Positions 10,322 to 21,212 of a DNA stretch of 64,000 nucleotides are shown piece after piece. The stretch is from Porpolomopsis calyptriformis (taxonomy: Eukaryota > Basidiomycota > Agaricomycetes > Agaricales > Hygrophoraceae). The notes under the pieces were generated by a model, which had not been told where the DNA came from, searched no databases, and saw nothing but the letters and a program-made list of their open reading frames with translations. The stretch covers positions 1,054,001 to 1,118,000 of the forward strand of contig OX621171.1 in NCBI GenBank assembly GCA_951640195.1. Reading direction: 5' to 3'. Numbering within the stretch: the stretch's first letter is position 1; each line of letters begins with the position of its first letter. Both the position numbers and the translations under genes were made by a program.

Positions 10322-13300
10322 ACTTACGAGGTATTTGCTTCACCGAAATCTGTACGAGTATCTAGCAACATCCATCACGGCCATCGTGAGTCGCCACTCT
10401 AGTTACCTTGGCTAGCTAATCTCGCATTCTTTCAGCCTTTGGCATCCAAATCATCCCAAAGTTTACCTTTGTTAATATCCCTCGTGACGTTGCCTCTGTT
10501 CACGTTTGTCGTATCGTCGCCAGATGTGTACCGTGAATGTTTAGAGGCAACGGTGTCAGCCGTTCTTACCATTCTGTTGCTTCCAAACAGGCTCCCGCTT
10601 GCAACATTGACAGAATTATCTTCTCGACTCCCCTTCCCCTCCTTGGATATCCTATTATCCTCAATCCCGATCATCAGAGACCGCTTATCAATAGAGTCAA
10701 AAATTTACCTCATCGCCAACCTTCTTACATTCGTGCCACCGCGATATTCAAAGCTATCGTCTTCTTCCTTTGATTCTTACCTCCAGCTCTTGACTGCTCC
10801 TCCATTCTCTTCCACAAAATGCACTCGACCCACCGGAACCTCGCAGCTCCAGTGGTACTGAACGCTCATGGGTCGCGGACGATTCCGACTCCGAATCAGA
10901 GCCAGATTCTCGTGTAACTGTCTTAGCATCGGCTTCCTCTAGCCATGTATTACCGCCTCTAGATGCCCGAACTCGCAAACGCCTTGAGACTCTGCCATCC
11001 CCACCCCATCTAAACACCTTAATGACTGCCTGTCATCACCATCCCACGACGCAGGCAAGTTTAATTTCGTTTCTACTCGCGTTGAACACGAACTGGCCTG
11101 CACGAAAAGATGAGATTTTGAGCACCGCATTGGTGTATACTAATGGGGGATTTGTGCGCGAGGTTTATCTCGGTTATGTACGAAGCTCACTTCTCGGTCA
11201 AGACGACAGCCACAATACATCAATGGGTATGCTGTGTGCTAGTTCGTAACACCAAAAACATTTCTAACCGTTATCTAGATATTGCGTACGCCACCTCTTG
11301 GCCACCGATCTTGTTCCTCGCCGAATTATACACACAGTCTCTTCTCACCATGGGTGACGACGAATTTTTCTCTAACGCAGCGACTCCAACGGCGCCACGT
11401 AATCCGCTTACCCTGGATGAAGTCACATCTCTATCACGAAGGCTGTTGAATATCGCATTCACATTGTATTGGCGAGAGGACCAGACAAATGTCCAGGAAG
11501 GTGGAGTGCCAGACATTAACATTAAATGGGAAAGAGTGCGGGAGAAGGTAACTAAATTTTTATTGGCCATACACGCGAGAGAGTGAGCCTTATCACCTCG
11601 GTGTCCAATGACGCGCGACTGGTTTTATAGCTCAAGGAGGCCGTTCACGCCATGAGGTCACTGGCTTGTCAGTTCACAAATCAACATGCAGTCTTTCATC
11701 GATGCTGCCGTGTTTGTTTCCTCATTTTTTTTCGAGCGTACCACAGTCGCTAAATTGAACGGTATCCAGTTTCGAAGAGCAACAGCTTTCCACCCCTACC
11801 GAATCACGTCCCCTCTCGAAGCGACAAATACCCTACATGTCACCCCGGCTTGGAGTCCTCAATAATATTCCATTTGCTATTCCGTTCGAGATACGGGTAT
11901 CAATTTTCCGACATTTCGTTGTAAGCGATAGGGTTGGTCGAGGTACTATCCGAGACCATTTCTTTGGGGAAAAGACACGGGTGCGTGTGAGGAGGGGAAG
12001 TGTTGCTCAGGATGGTTTCGATAAGCTAGGGGAGGTGAACTTGAAATTGCCTATAGAGATTACGTTCATCGACCAGTTCGGACAAGTGGAGTGAGTTTAC
12101 CCGATTTCCGTTTTTCGGGGCTGATACGAAATTATATTTAGGGCTGGAATTGATGGCGGAGGGGTGTTCAAGGAATTTTTCACATCGCTCTGCAAAGAAG
12201 TCTTTGATACCGATCGTGGGTTATCGCTTGCAACCCAGAAAAACGAGCTTTATCCAAATCCTCACGCATATGCAAAAGAACGCAAGTGTCGTCCTTATCT
12301 TTCCCGTGTCCGAGTTACTGAACCTTGGTTGGTTTACAGTACACAGTCTTGATTGGTATCGCTTCATTGGTCGAATTCTGGGCAAAGCGCTTTACGAGGG
12401 AATCTTGGTTGACGTTGCATTCGCAGGATTCTTTCTTGCCAAAGTACATTTCAATGTTGCGCGATATCGTCGTCACTTATGGCCTCACTGACATGATCCA
12501 TTCCAGTGGCTGGAGAGACAGAGCTTCTTGGATGACCTGGCGTCACTTGATCCCAACTTGTACCAGGGCCTTGTTTTCTTGAAGCACTACGCCGGAAATC
12601 CCGAAGACTTGTCTCTTAATTTTACTGTTGCTGTCGAAGGTATGCATATCAAATCTTTTTTTTAAAAAAGAAACATTGGCTGACGGTGTTTATGGAGAAT
12701 TCGGAGTGGTAAAGACGTTGAACCTGATACCAGATGGCAGCAACATTGCTGTTACCCGCGACATTAGATTGCAGTACATCCATCTTATCTCACACTACCG
12801 TCTGAGCAGACAGATCAAATATCAATGCGAAGCATTCTTCAAAGGACTTTCAGAGATGATTGATCCAAAGTGGCTACGGTAAGCATTGCGCCAGAATGAT
12901 GTTCATCCTTGTCAGCCTCAAGTGGCCCGTTCTCTCAGGATGTTCAACCAACAGGAGGTCCAGATTTTACTTGGTGATGTCAATTCGCCCGTTGATCTTG
13001 ATGATCTGAGGAAATATACAGTTTACGGGGGTGTCTATGATGATGAAGAGCTCACCATCGTGTCCTTCTGGAATGTGAGTCGTATAGCAGAGTGTTCATT
13101 CTCGTAGTTTTTTGTTCAATCCTTGTGTAGGTTGTAAACACTTTCGATCATGGGCAACGACAAGCTTTATTGCGATTTGTTATGAGCTGTAGCCGGCCAC
13201 CCCTTTTGTGAGTTTTCTGGCATAGATTGCGCGCTCGCTCCTTTGCCTCAGTACCATTGCCTCAGAGGTTTCAAGGAACTACTCCCGAATTTTGCCATCC

Positions 13301-13338
13301 GAGATGCAGGAAATGATGAACACCGTCTTCCAACATCC
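10283..13338 (+). CDS. HUL5: Hul5/UBE3C-like HECT E3 ubiquitin ligase, both ends missing
   Basis: HECT E3 ligases accept ubiquitin on a catalytic Cys and pass it to substrates; the Hul5/UBE3C branch extends chains at the proteasome. Conserved blocks run from [11 protein letters not shown] (10294) through [20 protein letters not shown] (10517), [13 protein letters not shown] (10695) and [20 protein letters not shown] (about 11391). The HECT domain follows: [20 protein letters not shown] (12047-12150), [20 protein letters not shown] (12352), [17 protein letters not shown] (12590), [20 protein letters not shown] (12738), [20 protein letters not shown] (13004) and [16 protein letters not shown] (about 13280-13330). 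The sequence then diverges, so the usual TC-x-NLLKLP block with the catalytic Cys and the last ~35 residues are absent. About 200 N-terminal residues are also missing. As it stands it could not form the ubiquitin thioester. Confidence 0.88.
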
Positions 13339-13604
13339 CTGCAGACCTCCCCCGGATTCGTGAACGAGAAGAAGGTGGATCATCTAACGATCATCTTGGA
13401 GGTCCGTATCATCCTCTTGGCCAACTCATTGCGCAGTCGGTTCAAAGACAATTGCCCCTGTTTTTTTCCTCGTTGTCAACTGCAGCTATACACAAAGTCA
13501 TACGAGTTATTCAAAAAGTACAGTCCGATAAACGGGCAGAATCAGAGCCAAGGCCGGCTGTGTTTGAGTGTCTCGAGTGGGAGGCGGGGTGGGCAACCGC
13601 CTGA
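13337..13604 (+). pseudogene. Unidentified C-terminal gene fragment
   Basis: Immediately after the HECT sequence stops, another plus-strand frame opens. It reads [14 protein letters not shown], then GPYHPLGQLIAQSVQRQLPL (about 13408) and ends ECLEWEAGWATA with TGA at 13602-13604. It reads like the C-terminus of a conserved protein, amphipathic and without simple repeats, but I do not recognise the family. It has no start codon of its own and is out of frame with the HECT reading. Its end overlaps in antisense the last residues of the ERG24-like fragment. Confidence 0.5.
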
Positions 13605-13772
13605 ATGCTCTGAGCAGGCAAAGTAGAGGAAGTAGGTTGTGAAGGGGACGGAGAGGGTGACGAAAAGGGCGCCCGGAGGACCGAAGAATTCGTAGGATTT
13701 TGTGCGTTGATTGAGGAGAGGTTTGGAATTGGAAGACACGGTGAGAGATAAGATGAGGAAACGGTTCTGCAC
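13588..13772 (-). pseudogene. Delta(14)-sterol reductase (ERG24-like) N-terminal fragment
   Basis: The minus-strand translation contains LNQRTKSYEFFGPPGALFVT followed by LSVPFTTYFLYFACSEHSGG and CPP. This is the N-terminus and first membrane segment of the ERG24/ERG4 sterol reductase family, which saturates the C-14 double bond in ergosterol synthesis in the ER. Identity stops at CPP (about 13588), where the fragment meets the antisense end of another gene fragment. The remaining membrane segments and the catalytic C-terminus are absent. No ATG is evident at the 5' end, so a short first exon may be unseen. It is divergent to the kinase gene. Confidence 0.7.
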
Positions 13773-13811
13773 GTGTTGAGCTTATTACCCTCCTCCTCGC
13801 TGTCGTTGACG

Positions 13812-16800
13812 ATGACCAACATCGTCGACAATCAATCACCATCGTCTTCAACCTTTCTCCCGTATCTTGTCGCTCTCTTGTCCATCTATGAGCTTGGTCC
13901 TTCGGCGGCTCCAATCCCCAGATACGATGGCCCCACAGATAAACAGATGGATATCATCCTCAGGTCGCTCAGTGCAATGGCGAGACGGATGTACACTGCA
14001 GAAGACACGCTTGCTTCCATTAAAGCGTTCGAGAGCTGGCAATTGAACGGACCAGATACAAAAAAGAGACGAAGTGTGGGTGATATACCCTCCTTCACCA
14101 ACGAGCTTTCACCGCATTCTATCTATCATCACATCATCGCCAACGGTGAGTCCCATCCAAGCAACAATAATGGCACCACCGAACAGGACGTCGAAATGGA
14201 ACCACGAGATGACGACCATCCATCCACCATCCCCTGTCCACCCCCAAATGGCCGCCCGGAACATATCTCCCTCGAAAACCTCACAAGCTTTGCCCCAACC
14301 AAGCACACCCGATACCTTTACACCGCAACGGCCTCCGCGCCGGCCTCTTCCCATGGACATCACTCCACCTGCCCGACCTGCGGGAGGATCACCACCGACG
14401 CCACCACCATGAGACATGTGTATACCGACCCTTCTGTCGGTTTGTCTTCCGTTGCGTTCGAGAGCGGGATGAGTGCCGTCGAGGAGCTGCGGTTGCTCAA
14501 TGCACAAGCCCAAGATGTCGCTCGTGTTTGTAACGCCGTCGCTAGGGGTGACTTATCTCAGAAGATAACCGTGCCAGTACAGGGCGTTGTCATGGTCCAA
14601 CTCAAAGACGTTATCAATACTATGGTGCGAATTACTCTATCATAATTCCATTGTACGCTACCGTTATATTGTACATAGGTCAATAAATTGGGACAGTTCG
14701 CTAAGGAGGTTACTCGAGTCAGTCAATAGGTCGGCACAGAAGGGTAAGTGATCTTTTACCACCCCTCGTTGGCTGCAACATGCAGAATTACTATTTAGTA
14801 AACTCGGCGGACAAGCTCTTGTCCTCGACGTCCAAGGAACCTGGCGAGAACTCACAGGCGTAGTCAACAACCTTGCCGCTAATCTCACTAGTCAAGTCCG
14901 GTCGATTGCAAAAGTCACCAAGGCAGTCGCACTAGGAGACTTGTCCAAGCAGATCGAAGTGGATGCCCGCGGCGAGATCTTAGATTTGAAGAACACCGTG
15001 AACGGTATGGTCGTGCGACTCCGTGCGTTGGCGGCGGAAGTGACGAGGGTGACGCTGGAAGTAGGAAGTCAAGGGAAGCTCGGGGGGCAAGCGCATGTTC
15101 CAGACGTGGAAGGTGTTTGGTTCGAGCTTGTCAGGAATGTAAGTGTCTATTTTTGAGTTTTTGAGTGGATGTACGGTTGCCTTATCTCATTCTTATAAAA
15201 GGTCAATTGAATGTGCTCAAGTTTAACCGATCAAGTTCGCTCGATTGCTCATGTCACCACCGCTGTAGCCAAGGGCGACCTTACACAGAAGATTGAGATA
15301 CTTGTCGAGGGGGAGATGGCAACGCTCAAAGGAACTGTCAATTCTATGGTGGACCAGTTGAGTGCATTTGCGAGTGAGGTTACGAGGGTTGCTCTCGAGG
15401 TGGGGACTCAGGGAATACTCGGTGGTCAAGCTAGGGTCGAAGGGGTGCAGGGCACTTGGGCCGACCCGACGAGGAATGTTAATGTGCGTTTGTTCTACTT
15501 TCTTGTGATTCTGTAAACACACGCCCCCTTCCTTCTCCAGAAAATGGCAAGCAACTTAACGGATCAAGTGCGTTCCATCTCAGAAGTGACGAAAGCCGTG
15601 GCGCTGGGCGACCTCGGGAAACTTGTGAACGTCGATGTGCAGGGCGAGATGCTCGATCTGAAGATGACTGTGAATTCCATGGTAGCCCAGCTGTCGACTC
15701 TCGCGAAGGAGGTGACTCGGGTATCACTAGAGGTGGGGACAGAGGGTATTTTAGGTGGGCGGGCGTTTGTTCCGGATGTACAGACGTGGAAGGTGTGTTG
15801 TGTTCTGCGACTTTTTTTTCTCGCTCATTCTATCCCATAGGTTCTCACCGACAACGTGAACCTTATGGCGATGAACTTGACGAATCAAGTGCGCTCAATC
15901 GCCGAGGTTACCAAGGCCGTTGCTGGAGGCAATTTGACGAAGAAGATCGAGGTAGATGTGAGGGGTGAGATTTTGGGACTGAAGGAGACGGTTAATGGGA
16001 TGACAGAGAGTTTGAGCCTATTTGCTGATGAAGTTACGCGTGTGGCGAGGGAGGTCGGGACCGAAGGGCGATTAGGAGGGCAAGCCAGGGTTACAAATGT
16101 CGGTGGGACTTGGAAGGTGAGGACCCTACCTCTTGTTTCTCACGAGGGCACTGATGTTGTTGGGTAGACTTGACAGACAACGTGAATGTTATGGCTAACA
16201 ATGTGTGTTTTCTTGTTTCTTTATCACCGTATTCTGACATTTTCTTTCTGCTCTAGCTCACTTTGCAAGTCCGGACGATTGCCGTTGCGACCGTACGTCC
16301 ATCCCACTTTGAGCATTCCATCATTGTCTTTAATGAGCCCATTTGCACATTCCCTGCTCATATAGACCGCAGTAGCTTGTGGGGATCTCACGCAGAAGAT
16401 CACCCGTGTGTCGGTCTCGGGCGAAATGTTAAGCCTCGTGAACACAATAAACGACATGATTGACCAACTGGCGATATTTGCTGCCGAGGTGAAGAAAGTA
16501 GCGCGAGAGGTCGGGACAGAAGGGAAATTGGGAGTGCAGGCTGAGGTTGGGAACGTGCAGGGTATTTGGCAGGAGATCACGTACGACGCCCGTCCCTGTG
16601 GTCCAAGTGGTACGTTTACTAATGGCTTCCGTGGTGGTATTTGGATCGGCAGATTATCTGTGAATACCATGGCGGGGAATTTGACAACTCAGGTTCTCGG
16701 GTTCGCCCAGATATCGGCGGCGGCCATGGACGGCGATTTCACGCGGTTCATCACAGTTAAGGCGAGTGGGGAGATGGACTCGCTCAAGACGCAGATCAAT

Positions 16801-16917
16801 CAAATGGTTTACAATTTGAGGGATAGTATACAAAAGAATACCGCCGCGAGGGAGGCAGCTGAGTTGGCCAATAGGAGTAAGAGTGAGTTTTTGGCAAATA
16901 TGTCGCATGAGATCAGG
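13812..16917 (+). pseudogene. NIK1: Group III HAMP-repeat hybrid histidine kinase (Nik1/Os-1 type), 5' part only
   Basis: Fungal group III histidine kinases sense osmotic stress and fungicides through a HAMP-repeat array and signal to the HOG pathway. From ATG 13812 (MTNIVDNQSP) an N-terminal region is followed by seven HAMP-type repeats, recognised by recurring QVRSIA-x-VTKAVA-x-GDL, GEM/GEI-x-x-LK-x-TVN-x-MV and EVGT-x-G-x-LGGQA motifs (about 14510, 14890, 15230, 15560, 15870, 16260, 16690). The last exon ends [14 protein letters not shown], which includes the phospho-acceptor His, with a GT donor at 16918. No continuation is found: the ATPase and receiver domains are missing. Codon 14727-14729 is TAG where the repeat expects Glu (SQ-stop-VGTEG). 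Short introns separate the repeats. With a stop and no catalytic domain, this copy cannot make a working kinase. Confidence 0.85.
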
Positions 16918-17210
16918 TTTGTGTGTCTTTCGTTCGTTTTAGTTCTGGCTCTGATGCGAAGGTGATACTAGCAAGAAGTTACTTCCTACAGTGTACAGTA
17001 GACTCGTAGTCGATCTAATCCACGTCCTACAACCCCTCACACCTGACAGCGGCACCCACATCACGATGATTCATCCTCTGCGGGAGGCGATACCCACATC
17101 AAGACGATCCATCTTGCCATCAAACGGCTGACACCAAGCGGAAGTGAAGCAGAGGCAGTTTGATAAAATGTTTAAAGGTCCAAACCTGCTGACACGGTGT
17201 CATCCATAAA
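16918..17210. other. Breakpoint between kinase fragment and element-derived DNA
   Basis: The kinase reading ends at a GT donor but no matching acceptor exon follows. Unrelated sequence begins at or before about 16976 (tgtacagtagactcgtagtc). There is no convincing ORF. This is probably the border of the element carrying the gene at 17211-18172, but no inverted-repeat mate was found. Confidence 0.4.
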
Positions 17211-18172
17211 TTATTCTTCCTGGGCTGTAGATTCGACTACGTATGAGCTGGTGTATCGTGCAACCGAGGTCAAATTACCTGAAGGTATTTCGGGGATGCC
17301 GGAGTCCAGATGCGTTTGTGAATCTATAGGAAACTTAGTTCTCTGTGGGCAATGTGTAGAACGTGATGTTCTGTGACTGTCATCAGAATTACATTCATAT
17401 TCCTGAAAGATGTTGGTTGCGCACGCGACATTGTTGCGATACCAGCCCGGATACGTGTCGATAGCTAGTCTGTCGACCTTCCAGTGCCCTTCACACAGAC
17501 GTAAAATGGGGAAATGGGTGTACATCGCTTCGCGATACAATTGTTGGGCGTCATGGTTGGCCTTCGTCCACGTTTTCGGGGCCATCCCTTGTGAGTGGAG
17601 GTGTTGAAAAACGTGCCTTGCAAGACTCCTCATATACACGAGTCTCCGGCCATTGATCGTTTCCCCGTTCTCATCCTCCAAATATCGTAATGAGGCCTTC
17701 CCTCCACGTGTCGCCCGCGAATTGTAACCACCGGCTCCAGAATTATGCGCTGTCAATTTTTTGACCTTCTGCATCGATTGACCGAAGTCGTTCCTCGTCC
17801 AGAATTGCACCTTCGGATAACTTCCTTTCTGTGGTAATGGCGGGATCGATGTAGATGTGTCGGCCGACAGGAACGGTGAAGGCAATGGTAAATCGGGGAG
17901 CGGCGGCGAGGATGTTGAATCGGACCCTTGAGGCAAATCCACATTCTTCGACTGCCAGTATATCAGGGTCTTTCTAAGCCTGTCCATTGAGTCAGAACGA
18001 GTTATGAAAAAGTGTGTGTTAATTACTGCATCTCAGATTGCAAGGCTACGTAGGCGGCAAACAGATCTGTGTAGGCTTCGTTGCCAGAGCGGACCAGCAT
18101 GTCATGGTTAGCATGTCGGATAGTTTGTAGGATGAGCCGATCAGAATAGTTTTCATCTTGAACTGAAGCCAT
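17211..18172 (-). CDS. Tnp2-partner-like hypothetical protein (copy 1)
   Basis: Two exons: MASVQDENYSDRLILQTIRH from 18172, an intron at about 17990-18030, then RLRKTLIYWQSKN onward. It has a proline-rich linker followed by a conserved globular region: YPKVQFWTRNDFGQSMQKVK (about 17825-17766), RYLEDENGETINGRR (17690), HLHSQGMAPKTWTKANHDAQ (about 17597), LRLCEGHWKVDRLAIDTYPG WYRNN (about 17490-17425). The same order of motifs occurs in the gene at 33865-35710, which lies beside a Tnp2 transposase inside one set of inverted repeats. I therefore infer an element-encoded accessory protein, possibly a DNA-binding partner like TNPA of plant CACTA elements. No named family is recognised. The C-terminal part after IFQ may contain an unrecognised intron. 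Confidence 0.65.
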
Positions 18173-18347
18173 CAAAGTGAATAGAATAGATCGTAGGGAC
18201 GAATGAGCTTTGAAAGGCAGGCTGTCGCACTAGAAGATGATGGCCCGGGTCATCCGAGTTCAGGTCTTTGAGACCGTGAGGGATCACTGTATTCTGTGCA
18301 GTGGTGCTAGATGCACGCAGCCCCTTACAAGCGTTGCTAACCAACCA

Positions 18348-19092
18348 CTGAGATAGACTCGTGACCAGTCCCTCTTGTGAGACAAAGCAAGTTTTTCGAC
18401 AGAGGGACTGGTCGAGCTGAGTTTAAAATGGCTGGTCGAGCGGAAATTATCTTGTTTAGGACTTAGCACTATTTACACAAACAGAAAATATTACAAATAT
18501 GACAATGCCGATGCCGGACGTAGATATTAAGTCGGAGAGGGAACTTACTTTCATGATCGTCGATCGCACTGGCTGTTTCTGTCATATGCATGGCGGTCAA
18601 TGTCGGGAACATCTTTACAGCACCCTATGTCTCCGATCTGCAGGCCAGACTGGATACTTCTATCCCTCTGGTGCGCAACATGGGTCTTGCTGACTTGACA
18701 AAATTGTTTCAAGACATCATTCCCCTGGAGTGACAACCAGCGAAAACCTTTCTGGATTCTATATTGGAGGTGTTGACTGCCAATGGATCTAAGTCAATTG
18801 GGAGCTGGAAGGGGTCTCCAAGAACAGGATTGGACGGTACATGATCAGCCATGGTGCTGCCTTCACAGGTGCGATTGACGATCGTGAAAGTAAGTTCCCT
18901 CTCCAACTTAATATCTACATCCGGCATCGGCATTGTCATATTTGTAATATTTTCTGTTTGTGTAAATAGTGCTAAGTCCTAAACGAGATAATTTCTGCTC
19001 GACCAGCCATTTTAAACTCAGATCGACCAGTCCTTCTGTCGAAGAACTTGCTTCGTCTCACATGAAGGACAGGTCACCAGTCTACCACTGAG
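18348..19092. repeat. Inverted-repeat element with ~220-bp arms
   Basis: The segment 18348-18570 is repeated in inverse orientation at 18869-19092 with high identity, around a unique centre of about 300 bp. Each arm contains several copies of a gactggtcgagc/gaccagtcc motif in its outer half. In its inner half each arm has the start of a reading frame MTMPMPDVDIK pointing inward. The centre holds the frame RNMGLADLTKLFQDIIPLE on the plus strand. Long arms with subterminal repeats suggest a foldback or MITE-like DNA element, or a head-to-head duplication of one promoter and first exon. No target-site duplication was resolved. Confidence 0.65.
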
Positions 19093-19734
19093 ACTTGCCA
19101 GGAGAAAGTTCAAGTTGTACGCAGCAGTTACACTGGTGAGTTAGCATTCGCAAGTTACGATCGATTGTCTACCCCCATATTGACTTCATTCAACATTTCT
19201 GCTTCTAGATATGATCCTGGTGTCACCTGGACCTGCTGGATGGTATCCATAATGTTGCTCCATTCATCTATGCGGGATTGTTGAAATTGCTGCAATCCTT
19301 TATTGACAGACTCTTCAAACTGTGTATATCAGTTCTGCTGTCTTTGGTCAGAATAGTCGAGTTGGTATAAAGTCCAGCCATTAGTCCATGAATCAAGTAC
19401 CTTGAGAATCTGCATGGGTTATCAGCAAGAGCTCAGTCAGTGAGAATGTGCTACCAGCATACAATGCGAGCTGCGTGAGTAAAATAGTCGATAATGGCAG
19501 GTGACCTGGATGGTGGTTCAGGACCGGACAATCCCCATGCCAATACAGTCGCCACCTCAAACAGAAGAGTACTGTTGGACCCAAGAGTGACTTGAGTGAT
19601 GTCTCCCTGGAGTGATGGATGTGTTAGAGAGGGGAATGACGAACAGGGAAGGCGTACTTGACGGGTATATAAGAATGGGAATTCAAGGCAGAGATTCTTT
19701 ATGATTTTGCGAACTTCCACTGGAGGTCAGTCAT

Positions 19735-21207
19735 AAAAGTTGTAGCGAAGGGGTATCAGATAGCGGGCATGATCCATTGCTTGTTGCTCGAAGCGTCCAC
19801 GATCCAACTGCAGTGAATGAGAGATATATGTTGGCCAGCATGCATCCACAGGAATAACTCGCATCAAAGCTTGTTGCGCCTTGCTGGCAAGTATATAATC
19901 TCAGATATCTGCTTGTGAGGCTTCGTGGCAACCCTCACTGTTCCTGCCATAGTAGTTGTCAGTCACACCCTGACCATGATCTCCCAGACCATCCACAGCA
20001 GTGTTTGACGTATTCGGTTGTTCGCGAATGATTTCTGGGAAAAGTTCCTTGAATATCGCTGTACCGATTTGCCGCATGTCAACAACACTAAGTTTTGTAT
20101 GGAGAAAGTTCAAAGATGCATTCTGCCATGACTTGGTAATGTCAGAGACCTCCCAACAACCCCTGGAGAATGCCAGACCTGGTATATCTCACCAACAGGT
20201 GAGTGGTATAGGTTTGGATCACATCCGTGTGCCATTGCTGTGACCTGAGTATCTCAATGATCGCTTGGCGAATGAGTACTAGGTATTGCACAAGGTATTG
20301 TCCCACTCGGGGAGAGAGAGCGTGCATGACAAGCTCTCAAAATCCATCTCGACGGGATTCCCCCTTTTGACGTCCCCCACATAGAACTACGTTTTCGCAA
20401 ACGATGTTCAGATTCCGCTTTTCAACGCCATCAGAGTGGTGGCGATATTCACGGATCGCCACAGCCCGGGGGCTAATACCAGTATCACTAATGATTTCCG
20501 TTACGAGCGTTTCCTGGAATTTCAGATCAAGGTCAAGTAGCTGGTTCATAGCCTGCAAGGATGGCCAACCATTCACCAAAATCTTGTGTTTAGTTTCATT
20601 CGGGTCCAGGTAGGCATCAACAAGTGAAGCTACAGCAGCTTTCAACCAGCCATCCCAGCTGTCCGGTGCGTCAAGGAAAGAATTTTCATCATCACCATCA
20701 TCCTTTATAGTTTCCCAGGGTAGATTTCAGAGGGTAGTCATGCTGAACGTTGAAGGGAGAAGAGACTTGAAAATGGAAAACAAGCGCTGCTGATTATGAT
20801 GAACTACTTGGCGCAAGGAGGTAAGGGTGATTGATACCGTGGGCAACCTAGGGCGGGAGTACTCAAATTTAGTTTTGCAAGGTGAGCAGGCAAATTTGAC
20901 ACGAGAGCGTTGTTGGCAAGCAACAGTTCCGGCAATTAGCCAAAAGTGCTTGATGTGACTATAAGGTGTGAACTGATGGGAGGTATTTGAAGGAAACAGT
21001 GAAATATAAGGAAGAAGCTCCTCCAGCAGCCTGGAAAACAGGTTACTGTTAGGAAATATGACAAAGACAAGGGGGACGCACTTGACGACAACTCCTCTGT
21101 CCTCATTGGAGAAAATACTACCAAGGTTGACATTTCCACTGTCCAATGGGACATACTCCTGGCAGCCACTAGAGGCAAGGTGTAGGCTATGGACGACTGT
21201 CGTTCTT
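19735..21207 (-). pseudogene. 3' part of large C2H2-type gene, separated by Gypsy insertion
   Basis: This continues the gene whose 5' part is at 28026-30795. Removing the Gypsy element and one TSD joins the reading frame exactly: IAQYWA on one side and RTTVVHSLHLASSGCQEY on the other. Further exons read RLLEELLPYISLFPSN (about 21030), KAAVASLVDAYLDPNETKHK (20645), LKFQETLVTEIISDTGISPR (about 20525), TKLSVVDMRQIGTAIFKELF (about 20095) and AVDGLGDHGQGVTDNYYGRN (about 20000). The C-terminus is near 19735 or further left. I do not recognise a named domain. The MRQIGTAIF and HGQGVTDNYYGR motifs recall the C-terminal parts of large repeated proteins in mushroom genomes, so an element-derived origin is possible. 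Confidence 0.55.
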
Positions 21208-21212
21208 GCCCA

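Noticed and set aside
14109..14513. Gly-rich minus-strand ORF over the kinase N-terminus
   Set aside because: It is a shadow of the Pro/Thr-rich plus-strand kinase coding sequence.
19393..19720. Minus-strand ORFs left of the C2H2 gene 3' part
   Set aside because: Open but inconsistent in frame and without recognisable motifs; they may be the decayed 3' end of the same gene, so no separate gene is called.
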